A stretch of DNA of 64,000 bases from Chryseobacterium viscerum. Its GTDB lineage: Bacteria; Bacteroidota; Bacteroidia; Flavobacteriales; Weeksellaceae. Both the position numbers and the translations under genes were made by a program. Where the stretch lies: NCBI RefSeq assembly GCF_025949665.1, contig NZ_JAPDFT010000002.1:124001-188000 (forward strand). The letters are read 5' to 3'. The notes below the pieces were generated by a model that was not told where the DNA came from, made no database searches, and saw nothing but the letters and a program-made list of their open reading frames with translations. Positions 8,096 to 16,354 of this stretch are shown piece after piece (positions within the stretch are counted from its first letter, which is position 1; each line of letters opens with the position of its first letter).

Positions 8096-8475
8096 TAATC
8101 CTGATGTGCGATCATAGAAATTTCGATATCCACATTTTTAGGCAGGCAAGAAACCTGTACTGTTTCACGGGCAGGATAGCTTTCTGAATCTAAGTAAGAA
8201 GCATAGATATCATTCATTACAGCAAAATCATCCATACTCTTAAGGAAGATGGTAGCTTTTACAACGTTTTTGAAAGTCATTCCGGCTTCAGTAAGAATGG
8301 CTTCAAGGTTTTTCATTACCTGGTGTGTTTCTTTTTCAATTCCTTCTACCAATTTACCAGTTGCAGGATCTACAGGAATCTGTCCGGAGATATACAAAAC
8401 TCCGTTTGCCATATTAGCTTGTGAATAAGGGCCGATAGCTGCAGGTGCATTAACTGTGTTGATGATTTGTTTCAT
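8095..8475 (-). CDS. ridA: RidA-family enamine/imine deaminase
   Basis: RidA hydrolyses reactive 2-aminoacrylate and related enamines released by PLP enzymes such as threonine dehydratase, giving 2-oxoacids and ammonia and so protecting PLP enzymes. The 126-residue length is typical. Visible marks are APAAIGPYSQA at the N-terminus, YISGQIP, and the active-site segment PARETVQVSCLP with Arg103 and the usual Cys110, followed by Glu118. It is a cytosolic trimer in known members. The membrane-protein gene downstream is coupled to it by a TAATG overlap; lptD follows on the upstream side in the same orientation. Confidence 0.95.
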   Translation of the reverse strand: MKQIINTVNAPAAIGPYSQANMANGVLYISGQIPVDPATGKLVEGIEKETHQVMKNLEAILTEAGMTFKNVVKATIFLKSMDDFAVMNDIYASYLDSESYPARETVQVSCLPKNVDIEISMIAHQD

Positions 8476-8608
8476 AGCGGATATTTATTTTTTTCTATGG
8501 TCATATGTCATCACTTTTGCCGGTAAGAAAATTCTGCCAGCAGTGATTTCATTAGAATTTATTTTGATTGCAAATATAAAATTTATATTCACAAATGCCA
8601 ATCTGATA

Positions 8609-11194
8609 TTAGAAAGGTGCATTAGGCTGGGTAAAGCTTCTGTCTTTGTACTTCAGTGCGTCACTTAAGATATTGGCTTTTATACCAATAAAGAAGTCAT
8701 ACACTTTATACTGTCCGAAAGGAACCCAATTGAAATTGATTGTAAAACTTCGCTGATCTCTTGAGAAACCAATTCTTGTATATGCCAATTCCTTAGTCAC
8801 CATATCATAATGCGTACTTCCGTTGATATTCCAGAAAGGAGTCAGCTTGATGCTCCCATCTAATCCTATAGATGCAATTTTATTGGCAAATCTGCTCAGG
8901 CCTTTTGAGTAAGCATAGTTCGCACTGATGTTTAAAGTCCATGCCTGATCAAAATGAGCATAATGATCATCATCAAAATAATAATTTTCATTTCGGACTT
9001 CTCCTTTTGAGGAATATTTTTTAGCATAATCGGTCTTCTCTCCAAAAATCTCGCTGCTCAAAGGATAAGATAACTGAACATTGAATCCCTGTACACTGAA
9101 GTGCCCGAACTGCTCTGTTCTTACTCCTGAATCCTGACCTGAAGAGAAATCTATTTTATAAGGTTCCAGTGCAAGACTGGTATTCACCGTAAGTTTATTA
9201 TTGAAGAATGAAGACTGTCCGTTGATTGAAAATACAGACCAAGGGTGATCATTAGCTGCAAAGTTGTAGCTTCCTGAAAGGTTTAAAGATTCAAATATCT
9301 TGATTTTTTTCACCCCTGTAGAATCACTCTTAGACTTTACTTTCATCTCGATATTGTTACCGATATTGAAACCTAAAGCACCCTGCATTCCGCTTGACGG
9401 GCTTCCTATGATTCCTTTTTCGAAAATAGAATAAGGAGTCAACGCTCCGGTTGCATTGTAATAATTTCTGTAATATCCGAAATTAGGACTTGAGAAATCA
9501 GGAGAATATGTGAAGCTTACACTTGGGGTCATCATATGTCTTACCGCTTCTACGGCAGATCCTTTTTTGAATTTCATCATCCCGAAAAGTGTGGTCTGAA
9601 GACTGGCAGAAGTAGAGAATGTAGAATATCCTGAGAAGTTTTTATTGATCTCATCCACTGTTACATTCTTTACCGGATCATAATATCTATTAAGCGTTTT
9701 CGTAGTCAAAGCATTATCGATATTGGCGCTTAAACTGAACGTGAAATATTTTGCCACTGTGGTATTGGTAGCCAATGCGATATTATTTTTAAGACCCGTC
9801 TGCATTTTGTCCCACATTTCTTTTTTAAACAGCTCGTTCTCCTGAGTATTCACAAAATTGGTAAGGTTGAAACCTGTATTCACTGTAATATTTTCAAGAA
9901 GCCCCTGTCTTATTCCTGTTCTTGATTTAAACAGGTAAAACTGGTTAATCGCTACGTTCATTTGTGGAAGACGAAGGTCTGCCAATCCCGTTGCAAAGTT
10001 TTGTGAATAAGAAGCCGTTCCTGTAATGGTTGCCGGAAGTTTCAGAAATCTTTTGGTAAGGGTTACCGTAGAGTTCTGCTGGGTATTCAATACATTCTGG
10101 TTGAAAATATAGTTATTGTTAAGCGGGTTGTTATAAAACTTTGTACTTACGATGTCCACAGAAGCACTGAATGTAAGGAAAGGATTGGCTTTAGAATCCT
10201 GAGAGTGGGTCCAGTTAATTCTATAAGTACTGTTCTTGGTATAGTCATCCAAACCTTTAATACCTCTTACCATGGTTCCTACATCTGCTGTAAAGTTTCC
10301 AGAGTAACGGTACTTCTTCTGATAATTCACCTGAGGACGTAAATTCCAGCTTCCTTTTGTATAAATATCTGCTAAAACCTTAACGTCAAAGTGTTCTCCT
10401 ATTGGCTGGTAATATCCTATTCCATTAAGGAAAAAACCTACATCTTCTCTTTCTCCGAAACTAGGAATCAGGATACCGGCTGCTCTTTTATCTGAAAACG
10501 GTAAAATGGCAAACGGAAGATAAAGAGGCGTAGGAACCTGCTCAATAAACATCTGGATAGGTCCTGTAACGATTTGGGATTTTGTTTTGGTTTTAATCAG
10601 CTTAATATTATAAGCTCTCATAAAATAATCCGCAGCTGTATCTTTTTTCTTAATGAAATAATCATCCGTTGTATAATCCGCTTTTCTCATCGCGAATACG
10701 GAGTCGTTATATTTTTTGGTCTTCTGAGCTATAATTACCCCTTCACTTTCTTCTGTTCTTGCATTGAAAGCAATCGCCTGTTTGGTTTTTGTGTTATAGC
10801 TGAATTCGTTGGTTTCGTATTTTTTTCCAGCCTGGGTGGTAATTACAGGTTCAATGATTTTTCCTAAGGAATCTTGTTTTCCTCTGGCATAAATCAGATT
10901 TTTATTATCATCTATTGAAATATAGTCTGCATCAATCTGCATATCCTGATACTTCACCTGTGCATTTTTGTTCAGAAAAGTCATCTTTTTGGGAATGTCT
11001 CTTCTCTGATCATCAGCTTTTGTGCGAAGAATATCATCCAAAGTTTCTTTTTTTACAACTATGGTATCCTTTTTGGAAATAGTATCATTAACCGCATTTT
11101 TAGGCAATTTTTCAGGAGTTTTCTGTGCTAAAAAATTGTTAAAAATTAGGATAATTAAAATTTGTAATATATTTTTGAGGACGGTTTTGGCCAA
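8609..11194 (-). CDS. lptD: LptD-like outer-membrane LPS-assembly protein
   Basis: The 861-residue protein fits LptD of Bacteroidetes, which inserts LPS into the outer leaflet. After a signal peptide (ending near residue 23, FLAQ) there is an N-terminal OstA/LptA-like beta region (about 60-230: DADYISIDDNKNLIYARG and similar) followed by a large beta-barrel (about 240-861). The motif PLYLPFAILPF before the barrel is typical of the family. The start is TTG: an in-frame stop lies shortly upstream, no ATG is available near it, and the signal peptide begins right there. The gene is divergent from the amidase gene, with a 53-bp gap. Confidence 0.88.
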   Translation of the reverse strand: MAKTVLKNILQILIILIFNNFLAQKTPEKLPKNAVNDTISKKDTIVVKKETLDDILRTKADDQRRDIPKKMTFLNKNAQVKYQDMQIDADYISIDDNKNLIYARGKQDSLGKIIEPVITTQAGKKYETNEFSYNTKTKQAIAFNARTEESEGVIIAQKTKKYNDSVFAMRKADYTTDDYFIKKKDTAADYFMRAYNIKLIKTKTKSQIVTGPIQMFIEQVPTPLYLPFAILPFSDKRAAGILIPSFGEREDVGFFLNGIGYYQPIGEHFDVKVLADIYTKGSWNLRPQVNYQKKYRYSGNFTADVGTMVRGIKGLDDYTKNSTYRINWTHSQDSKANPFLTFSASVDIVSTKFYNNPLNNNYIFNQNVLNTQQNSTVTLTKRFLKLPATITGTASYSQNFATGLADLRLPQMNVAINQFYLFKSRTGIRQGLLENITVNTGFNLTNFVNTQENELFKKEMWDKMQTGLKNNIALATNTTVAKYFTFSLSANIDNALTTKTLNRYYDPVKNVTVDEINKNFSGYSTFSTSASLQTTLFGMMKFKKGSAVEAVRHMMTPSVSFTYSPDFSSPNFGYYRNYYNATGALTPYSIFEKGIIGSPSSGMQGALGFNIGNNIEMKVKSKSDSTGVKKIKIFESLNLSGSYNFAANDHPWSVFSINGQSSFFNNKLTVNTSLALEPYKIDFSSGQDSGVRTEQFGHFSVQGFNVQLSYPLSSEIFGEKTDYAKKYSSKGEVRNENYYFDDDHYAHFDQAWTLNISANYAYSKGLSRFANKIASIGLDGSIKLTPFWNINGSTHYDMVTKELAYTRIGFSRDQRSFTINFNWVPFGQYKVYDFFIGIKANILSDALKYKDRSFTQPNAPF

Positions 11195-11247
11195 TTTTAT
11201 TATATATAATTAAGGCCCAAAATTAATATAATTTTTATAACTGTAAG

Positions 11248-12534
11248 ATGCACAAACAAAATTTTAAAATAATTTTATCATTTCTCCTTATCCTTACCAG
11301 CAACTTTATTTTCTCTCAGAAGAAGTTTACTATCGTTCTGGATGCGGGACACGGAGGAAGTGATCATGGAGCCAACAGGACTTATTCCGACATTGGAAGA
11401 GTGGCAGAAAAAGACATTACACTTGCTATTACGTTAAAAGTAGGCGCAATGTTAGAGAAAAACAGAGATTTCAAAGTTATATATACCCGTAAAATTGACG
11501 AGTATCCTTCTCTATCTGACAGAACCAATCTGGCGAACAGGAGTAAAGCAGATCTTTTCGTATCAATTCACTGTAATTCTTCTCAAAGACCTACGGCCTA
11601 TGGTACAGAAACTTATGTACAGGGACCTAACCAGAATAACGAAAATCTTGAGGTAGCCAAAAGGGAAAATGACGTAATCTTCCTGGATGAAAAAGATAAA
11701 CAGACCTTCGGTTCTTATAATCCCGATTCTCCTGAATCATTGATTGCATTAAAACTTCAGCAGAGCAAATATCTGGAGTCCAGTCTTCTTTTGGGCGGAT
11801 TAGTAGAAGATAACTTTGTGAATAAAGATAAACGTTCCTCAAGAGGTGTTTTCCAAAAGAACCTTCACGTTCTCCGTATGAATGCCATGCCATCTGTACT
11901 AATAGAAACTGGTTTCATCAATCATCCTGAAGAAAGTCACTACATCGCTTCGGACAAGGGGCAGACTGAAATTGCGGAAAGTATTTACAACGCTATTATT
12001 GATTATAAAAAAGCAGTTGACAGAAAATCAGGAGGTTCTATCTCAGTCAGAAAGCCGGAACCGGAAAAACCTGCAGAAGTTCCTTTGAAAAATGATTTCA
12101 GGATTCTATTGATGAGTTCGCCTACGAAATACAATGAAAATGATCCTGCTCTGAAAGGATTGAATTACATTCTTACTCTTAAAGAGAACGGACAATACAA
12201 ATATTACTATGCTGTAACAAATATGTCCTCCGTAAAAGATATTAATCTTAAAACAGCGAAGGATGCAGGATTTAGAAATGCTTTTGCCGTAGGATTTATG
12301 CCAAATCAAAGGATTAACATGGGTTATTATACGATAGAAGTATATACCGGAGATAAACTGAACGGCAATTCTTACATCCTTCAGAACCTGAAAGATGTAG
12401 AAAGAGAGAAAGACAATGGCGTTTTTTATTATACCTATGGAAAAGTATACACACTGGAAGATGCAGCAAAACTTCAAAAGGAACTTGAAGCTAAAGGTGT
12501 CAAAAACACAGTGATACAAAAAGTGTATAAATAA
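11248..12534 (+). CDS. N-acetylmuramoyl-L-alanine amidase with a C-terminal SPOR-like domain
   Basis: This 428-residue zinc amidase of the Amidase_3 (AmiC) family cleaves the bond between MurNAc and the stem peptide, mainly at division. A signal peptide ends near residue 23 (FSQ). The catalytic domain (about 27-255) shows zinc ligands His35 in LDAGHGG, Glu54 in VAEKDITLA and His108 in VSIHCN, plus the catalytic LIETGF. Residues about 350-428 (YTIEVYTG ... YTLEDAAKLQKELEAKG) look like a SPOR peptidoglycan-binding domain, which would target the enzyme to septal glycan. It is divergent from lptD, so both envelope genes share a 53-bp promoter region. Confidence 0.92.
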   Translation: MHKQNFKIILSFLLILTSNFIFSQKKFTIVLDAGHGGSDHGANRTYSDIGRVAEKDITLAITLKVGAMLEKNRDFKVIYTRKIDEYPSLSDRTNLANRSKADLFVSIHCNSSQRPTAYGTETYVQGPNQNNENLEVAKRENDVIFLDEKDKQTFGSYNPDSPESLIALKLQQSKYLESSLLLGGLVEDNFVNKDKRSSRGVFQKNLHVLRMNAMPSVLIETGFINHPEESHYIASDKGQTEIAESIYNAIIDYKKAVDRKSGGSISVRKPEPEKPAEVPLKNDFRILLMSSPTKYNENDPALKGLNYILTLKENGQYKYYYAVTNMSSVKDINLKTAKDAGFRNAFAVGFMPNQRINMGYYTIEVYTGDKLNGNSYILQNLKDVEREKDNGVFYYTYGKVYTLEDAAKLQKELEAKGVKNTVIQKVYK

Positions 12535-12549
12535 TTAAAAAAAATAATT

Positions 12550-12579
12550 TTGAAGTTAAAGAGTTAATTATTACTTTTG
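12550..12579 (+). promoter_or_regulatory. Promoter of tRNA-Glu copy 1
   Basis: TTG at 12550-12552, a 19-nt spacer and TACTTTTG at 12572-12579 fit the consensus exactly, 14 nt before the tRNA. Confidence 0.75.
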
Positions 12580-12593
12580 CAACCTCAAAATTT

Positions 12594-12665
12594 GGCCTAT
12601 TCGTCTAGTGGTCAGGACTCAAGATTTTCATTCTTGCAACAGGGGTTCGATTCCCCTATAGGCTA
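12594..12665 (+). tRNA. tRNA-Glu (UUC), diverged copy
   Basis: The 72-nt cloverleaf has acceptor arms GGCCTAT/ATAGGCT, anticodon stem CAAGA/TCTTG with loop TTTTCAT (anticodon TTC), and a T-loop GGTTCGATTCC. CCA is not encoded. It differs from the three copies downstream by paired changes in the acceptor, D and anticodon arms, so it is a distinct functional gene rather than a decayed copy. Confidence 0.95.
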
Positions 12666-12674
12666 CAAACTTAC

Positions 12675-12706
12675 AAACCTTTAACGGCTCCGTTAAAGGT
12701 TTTTTT
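12675..12706 (+). terminator. Intrinsic terminator after tRNA-Glu copy 1
   Basis: AACCTTTAACG pairs with CGTTAAAGGTT around a 4-nt loop, followed by a T-run. Confidence 0.88.
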
Positions 12707-13038
12707 ACGGGTTATTTTTTCACCTTATTGTACTTTTAAAGCCAGCTTGGATATTTTCTGAAAACTCTGTTAAAGTTAATTTTCTTCGGATTTTTATAGT
12801 ATCCTGAAAAAATTGTTAGGAATTGCAACATTCTAACAACTTGAAAATTACTATCATTATAATATAGAACGTTTACTTTTATTGTAAAAATTCATTCCAT
12901 TTATGTTATATGTCACAAAAGCATTATATTTGCAAAAAATTTAGCCATGGTTGGTCACTCAAATATGGCAGCACTGATGAAAAATAATATTGATAAATCA
13001 TTGTTTGTAGTTTTCTACAGGCTACCAAATTTTATATC
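12707..13038. other. Intergenic region before the 13039 gene
   Basis: These 332 bp are AT-rich. An inverted repeat TTGTTAGGAAT/ATTCTAACAA lies at 12813-12839, a promoter -7 box TATATTTG at 12925-12932, and a short upstream ORF begins at 12947. Nothing else was found. Confidence 0.5.
12925..12932 (+). promoter_or_regulatory. -7 box before the 13039 gene
   Basis: TATATTTG matches TAnnTTTG and lies 15 nt before the ATG of the short upstream ORF. No clear TTG sits at the right distance. Confidence 0.5.
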
Positions 13039-13051
13039 ATGCCGGATTTAA
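12947..13051 (+). CDS. Possible 34-residue upstream ORF (leader peptide candidate)
   Basis: ATG at 12947, just after a promoter box, opens a 34-codon frame (beginning MVGHSNMAALMKNNIDKS) that ends at 13051, inside the first codons of the 13039 gene in a different frame. The 13-nt overlap would allow translational coupling. There is no protein-level support, so it could be an untranslated leader. Confidence 0.3.
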   Translation: MVGHSNMAALMKNNIDKSLFVVFYRLPNFISCRI

Positions 13052-13359
13052 AAATACAAGAAGCGAAATTGCTTTTTAAGAAAATCCACTCTAACCCAAA
13101 AAGTTATGATTTACAAATCAATGAAGACGGGATTACAGGCAGAGATGATAAAATCAGTTTCAGACTTTACAGGGCTGGAGAAAGGGTTGCTTTTGAGGTA
13201 ACAATTGACGGTCTCACTTTCACCAACACCACTGGAGAATGGAACAATGCATTGATCATGCTGGGAAATACGATCAAAAAATTAGAAAAAGAACAAGAAA
13301 ATTTAAAAATAGAACAAGCAATAAATAAACTAAGAAAGTACCTTTCAGAAGAAAATTAA
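13039..13359 (+). CDS. Small conserved-looking cytosolic protein, function unknown
   Basis: This 106-residue protein has no signal peptide or membrane segment. The N-terminal two thirds look like a compact alpha/beta fold (SYDLQINEDGITGRDDKISFRLYRAG ... is its core), and the C-terminus (about 75-104, KKLEKEQENLKIEQAINKL) is a probable coiled-coil helix. The gene lies 66 bp before rpsT but has its own promoter, and rpsT has another. I do not recognise the family. Confidence 0.7.
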   Translation: MPDLKIQEAKLLFKKIHSNPKSYDLQINEDGITGRDDKISFRLYRAGERVAFEVTIDGLTFTNTTGEWNNALIMLGNTIKKLEKEQENLKIEQAINKLRKYLSEEN

Positions 13360-13376
13360 AATTTTTGAAAATAAAT

Positions 13377-13407
13377 TTGGTAGTTTTAAAAAAAGTTTAT
13401 AGTTTTG
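13377..13407 (+). promoter_or_regulatory. Promoter of rpsT
   Basis: TTG at 13377-13379, a 20-nt spacer and TAGTTTTG at 13400-13407 give a good promoter, ending 18 nt before the rpsT start. Confidence 0.75.
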
Positions 13408-13425
13408 CACTCACATTTAAACGAT

Positions 13426-13680
13426 ATGGCAAATCATAAATCAGCACTAAAGAGAATCAGACAAAACGAAACTAGAAGACTTCGTAACAGATATTACCAC
13501 AAGACTGCTAGAACAGCTTTAAAAGCTTTAAGAAATGAAGAGAACAAAGCTGCTGCTACAGAACAACTGCCAAAAGTTATCGCTTTATTGGATAAATTAG
13601 CTAAGAAAAATATTATCCACAAGAACAAAGCGGCTAACTTGAAAAGCAAATTGACAAAGCACGTTAATAAATTAGCGTAA
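13426..13680 (+). CDS. rpsT: 30S ribosomal protein S20
   Basis: The 84-residue product begins [20 protein letters not shown] and ends with [17 protein letters not shown], the typical basic three-helix S20 that binds the 5' domain of 16S rRNA. The ATG at 13426 is the family start; a TTG seven codons upstream lies inside the promoter and is not used. The first of three tRNA-Glu genes begins only 10 bp after the stop, with no terminator between, so rpsT and the tRNAs are probably co-transcribed. Confidence 0.97.
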   Translation: MANHKSALKRIRQNETRRLRNRYYHKTARTALKALRNEENKAAATEQLPKVIALLDKLAKKNIIHKNKAANLKSKLTKHVNKLA

Positions 13681-13690
13681 AAATATAGCT

Positions 13691-13762
13691 GGCCCGTTCG
13701 TCTATCGGTTAGGACCTCAGATTTTCATTCTGGTAAGAGGGGTTCGATTCCCCTACGGGCTA
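13691..13762 (+). tRNA. tRNA-Glu (UUC), copy 2
   Basis: The acceptor arms are GGCCCGT/ACGGGCT, with anticodon stem CAGA/TCTG, loop TTTTCAT and T-arm GGGGTTCGATTCCCC. It is identical to copies 3 and 4. It starts 10 bp after the rpsT stop. Confidence 0.97.
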
Positions 13763-13844
13763 CTTACATCTTATAAGACCACTGTAACCACGGTGGTTTT
13801 ATAAAGATCACAGTAGAAAAAGCTATATTAAAATAAATCTAACC

Positions 13845-13916
13845 GGCCCGTTCGTCTATCGGTTAGGACCTCAGATTTTCATTCTGGTAAGAGGGGTTCG
13901 ATTCCCCTACGGGCTA
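13845..13916 (+). tRNA. tRNA-Glu (UUC), copy 3
   Basis: Its 72 nt are identical to copy 2. The 82-bp spacer before it holds a GTGG/CCAC hairpin near 13780-13800, which may be a processing signal or a weak attenuator. Confidence 0.97.
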
Positions 13917-13982
13917 CAAGATTAAGAGTTGATACTTATAAAAACAAAAACTAACACATTACTTCGGTAGTGAAAGATAGAG

Positions 13983-14054
13983 GGCCCGTTCGTCTATCGG
14001 TTAGGACCTCAGATTTTCATTCTGGTAAGAGGGGTTCGATTCCCCTACGGGCTA
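13983..14054 (+). tRNA. tRNA-Glu (UUC), copy 4
   Basis: Its 72 nt are identical to copies 2 and 3. A terminator follows directly. Confidence 0.97.
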
Positions 14055-14055
14055 C

Positions 14056-14083
14056 AAAAGGACTTTTTCGGAAGTCCTTTTTT
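14056..14083 (+). terminator. Terminator of the rpsT-tRNA-Glu unit
   Basis: AAAGGACTT and AAGTCCTTT pair around TTTCGG, followed by a T-run. Confidence 0.88.
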
Positions 14084-14400
14084 CGTTTTTATACCTACAT
14101 TCAGACAATCTTTACCTTGCAGTATTTTATTTATTTGATCACCAGATCTCATGAATTACCATGCTACCCTATTATTTTGGGAATCCTTTATTGAATTATA
14201 CCCAACAATATCAACAACAGATGCTCTTCAATTTCTGTATCTGCCTCTTATACAATCCAAACAATCAATAGTCTTTATCATCCGATAACAGAGTTATATT
14301 AAATTTCATTAAAAATATCACCAATAATGGAAATATTATTTTTTACTTGATCTATTAATCCTTAAATTTGGCTAAAACTATTCACAATAAAATAAATAAC
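14084..14400. other. Intergenic region before the T9SS cargo pair
   Basis: These 317 bp have no credible ORF. TAAATTTG at 14363-14370 is a -7 box for the 14401 gene; an in-frame TTG within it cannot be the start. Confidence 0.5.
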
Positions 14401-15174
14401 ATGAAATTTAATTTACTTTTGGGAAAACAATTCTCTTTTAAAGCCGGATTAATGGCTTTATTTCTATTTTCAGCCACCACATTATCTTTTGCACAAAACA
14501 GAATTTATGCACACGCTCAAAGCTCAGGTGTATTTGGAGTAGCATGCCTGGGATGCCGTATAGATAATCCTTTGAATGCAGTTGGGTATAATGAGGATGA
14601 CTATTCAACAATGGTATTGGGAACAGTCTTATTAGGAGGAATTCAACAAACTCTGATTTTTCCTGACCTAAGATCAGACACAAGGCTGGTTGTAGGAATC
14701 GGAACAGACAACATTCCATTATCTGTACAGTTATTAAGCGGAGTAACTCTTGAAACTATGAATGGCGGAACTTCTAATGAAGACCGCAGAACAATAGATA
14801 TAAGTCTTCTTAAGCTGGGGGCAACACCCAACAGAGGAACAGTAGAATTCAAGCCGACAAAACCTTATGACGGAATAAGAATAGGCTTAACGGGAGGTGT
14901 ATTAAGTCTTGGCGGCGGATTCAGAATTTATTATGCTTATCAGGATCCATTGATCAGCATTATGGCTCACAGCCAAAACGGGCAGGTTACTCTTGGAGGA
15001 AATATTCCGGTAGAAGGCTCAGAAGTCACGCTGTTCAATACTTCCGGAAAAGAAGTATATCGCTCTACACTAAAATCAAACACTTTTGAGCCAAGACAGT
15101 CTGAAGGTGTTTATATTATGAATGTACAAACTAAAGAAGGAAAAATATATTCCAGAAAAATTTTAATTAAATAA
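14401..15174 (+). CDS. Secreted T9SS cargo protein, paralogue 1 (CLGC motif)
   Basis: The 257-residue protein has a signal peptide (cleavage near TLSFAQ). An N-terminal beta domain starts with YAHAQSSGVFGVACLGCRI and continues with a NPLNAVGYNEDDYST stretch; the CxxC pair and this layout occur in repeated surface domains of flavobacteria. The C-terminal 75 residues (VTLFNTSGKEVYRSTL ... GVYIMNVQTKEGKIYSRKI) form a type A T9SS sorting domain, so the protein is exported across the outer membrane and surface-attached or released. A near-copy follows at 15397. Surface adhesion is a plausible but untested role. A terminator follows at 15196. Confidence 0.82.
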   Translation: MKFNLLLGKQFSFKAGLMALFLFSATTLSFAQNRIYAHAQSSGVFGVACLGCRIDNPLNAVGYNEDDYSTMVLGTVLLGGIQQTLIFPDLRSDTRLVVGIGTDNIPLSVQLLSGVTLETMNGGTSNEDRRTIDISLLKLGATPNRGTVEFKPTKPYDGIRIGLTGGVLSLGGGFRIYYAYQDPLISIMAHSQNGQVTLGGNIPVEGSEVTLFNTSGKEVYRSTLKSNTFEPRQSEGVYIMNVQTKEGKIYSRKILIK

Positions 15175-15195
15175 TTCAATAAACAATACAATAAG

Positions 15196-15226
15196 TGCGG
15201 CAGACTTTTAAGCTGTCGTATTTTTT
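15196..15226 (+). terminator. Intrinsic terminator after the first T9SS paralogue
   Basis: TGCGGCAG pairs with CTGTCGTA (two G-U pairs), followed by six T. Confidence 0.75.
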
Positions 15227-15396
15227 GTATTCATTTTCAATGAAATATAAAAACCAATTCATTAAGTAAAAATAAATTCATAATTACAAATATCAATAAA
15301 TCATTAACAAATCACATAAATATGAAATAAAATAATCAACATAATCATTTTATTTATAAATTTACAAAAAAGCTAAAACCCAAAATTTTTCTACAT

Positions 15397-16185
15397 ATGA
15401 AAACTTATTTATTACTTGGCCAACGCACAATGAAAGCTGCAGTTTTGGCATCGTTCCTATTTTTAACAAGCACAATATCTTTTGCACAGATTGTGAAAAC
15501 CTATGCAAGCAGCCAAACCAATCAGGTATTGGGAGTATGTTTAGGCTGCGGAGTATTGAACCCTCAAAATGCGGTAGGAAGTAACGAAACCGACTACTCT
15601 ACAATCCAGGTTTCAGTAGGCCTTTTGGCAAGAACAGAACAGACATTGATCTTCCCAACGACCAATATCGCAAACAACACCAATAAACTGGTAATTGGAA
15701 TTGGTTCAAATGGTACTCCACTATCTGCTCAGGTATTGGGAGGTGTAACGATTGAAACATTTAACGGAAATGTTTCCAACAACGATTACCAAAATCTTAC
15801 CAATAAGCTGCTCAACATTGGAGCTGGAGATCCAAGCTTAGGTGAGATTGAGCTTACCATGAATATTCCTTTTGACCGTGTCAAAATCAATGTGAATTCA
15901 GGATTATTGAATATTGGTGGAGAACTTAGAGTATATTATGCTTATCAGTACAAAGATCCACACATCAATTTCATGGCTCACAGTGAGAATGGACAGTTTA
16001 CCCTTGACAAAAATATTTCTGCACAAGGTTCGGAGGTTAGTCTAACCAATACTTCAGGAAAAGAGGTATTCCGTTCTAAACTGACATCAAATACATTTGA
16101 AACAAAACAGCCACAAGGAGTATATATTATGACCCTTCAAACGAAAGAAGGAAAAACATACTCTAAAAAGGTAATTATCAAATAA
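15397..16185 (+). CDS. Secreted T9SS cargo protein, paralogue 2 (CLGC motif)
   Basis: This 262-residue protein has the same plan as the gene before it: signal peptide ending TISFAQ, YASSQTNQVLGVCLGC near the mature N-terminus, NPQNAVGSNETDYST, and a type A T9SS sorting domain (VSLTNTSGKEVFRSKL ... GVYIMTLQTKEGKTYSKKV). The two C-termini are more alike than the central parts, which suggests an old tandem duplication with divergence of the exposed face. It is separated from paralogue 1 by a terminator and 170 bp and probably has its own promoter near 15355-15365 (TAAATTTA, imperfect). Confidence 0.82.
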   Translation: MKTYLLLGQRTMKAAVLASFLFLTSTISFAQIVKTYASSQTNQVLGVCLGCGVLNPQNAVGSNETDYSTIQVSVGLLARTEQTLIFPTTNIANNTNKLVIGIGSNGTPLSAQVLGGVTIETFNGNVSNNDYQNLTNKLLNIGAGDPSLGEIELTMNIPFDRVKINVNSGLLNIGGELRVYYAYQYKDPHINFMAHSENGQFTLDKNISAQGSEVSLTNTSGKEVFRSKLTSNTFETKQPQGVYIMTLQTKEGKTYSKKVIIK

Positions 16186-16204
16186 CAAAGATCCGTAACA
16201 GATC

Positions 16205-16240
16205 AAACCCGGCAAGCTTTTCAAGCTTGCCGGGTTTTTT
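16205..16240 (+). terminator. Strong intrinsic terminator after the T9SS pair
   Basis: A perfect 12-bp stem CCCGGCAAGCTT/AAGCTTGCCGGG with a 3-nt loop is followed by six T. Confidence 0.92.
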
Positions 16241-16293
16241 ATACGAATAATGTATACTATTCTTCATGATCAATAGGGTTTCATCATCTCATT

Positions 16294-16323
16294 AAAAAAC
16301 CCTGACCAGTTTCGGTCAGGGTT
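16294..16323 (-). terminator. Terminator of the B12 uptake operon
   Basis: AACCCTGACC and GGTCAGGGTT pair; the A-run at 16294-16299 becomes a U-run on the minus strand, 31 bp after the last gene of the operon. Confidence 0.9.
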
Positions 16324-16354
16324 ATATTAACAAGATTTACTATCTGGAATAGTA

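Noticed and set aside
13691..14054. Regularly spaced identical 72-nt repeats that could suggest a CRISPR array
   Set aside because: The repeats fold as complete tRNA-Glu cloverleaves and the spacers differ in length (82 and 66 bp); no cas genes are near.
13970..14194. Open frame of 74 codons on the plus strand
   Set aside because: It runs through tRNA-Glu copy 4 and its terminator and has no signal or family features.
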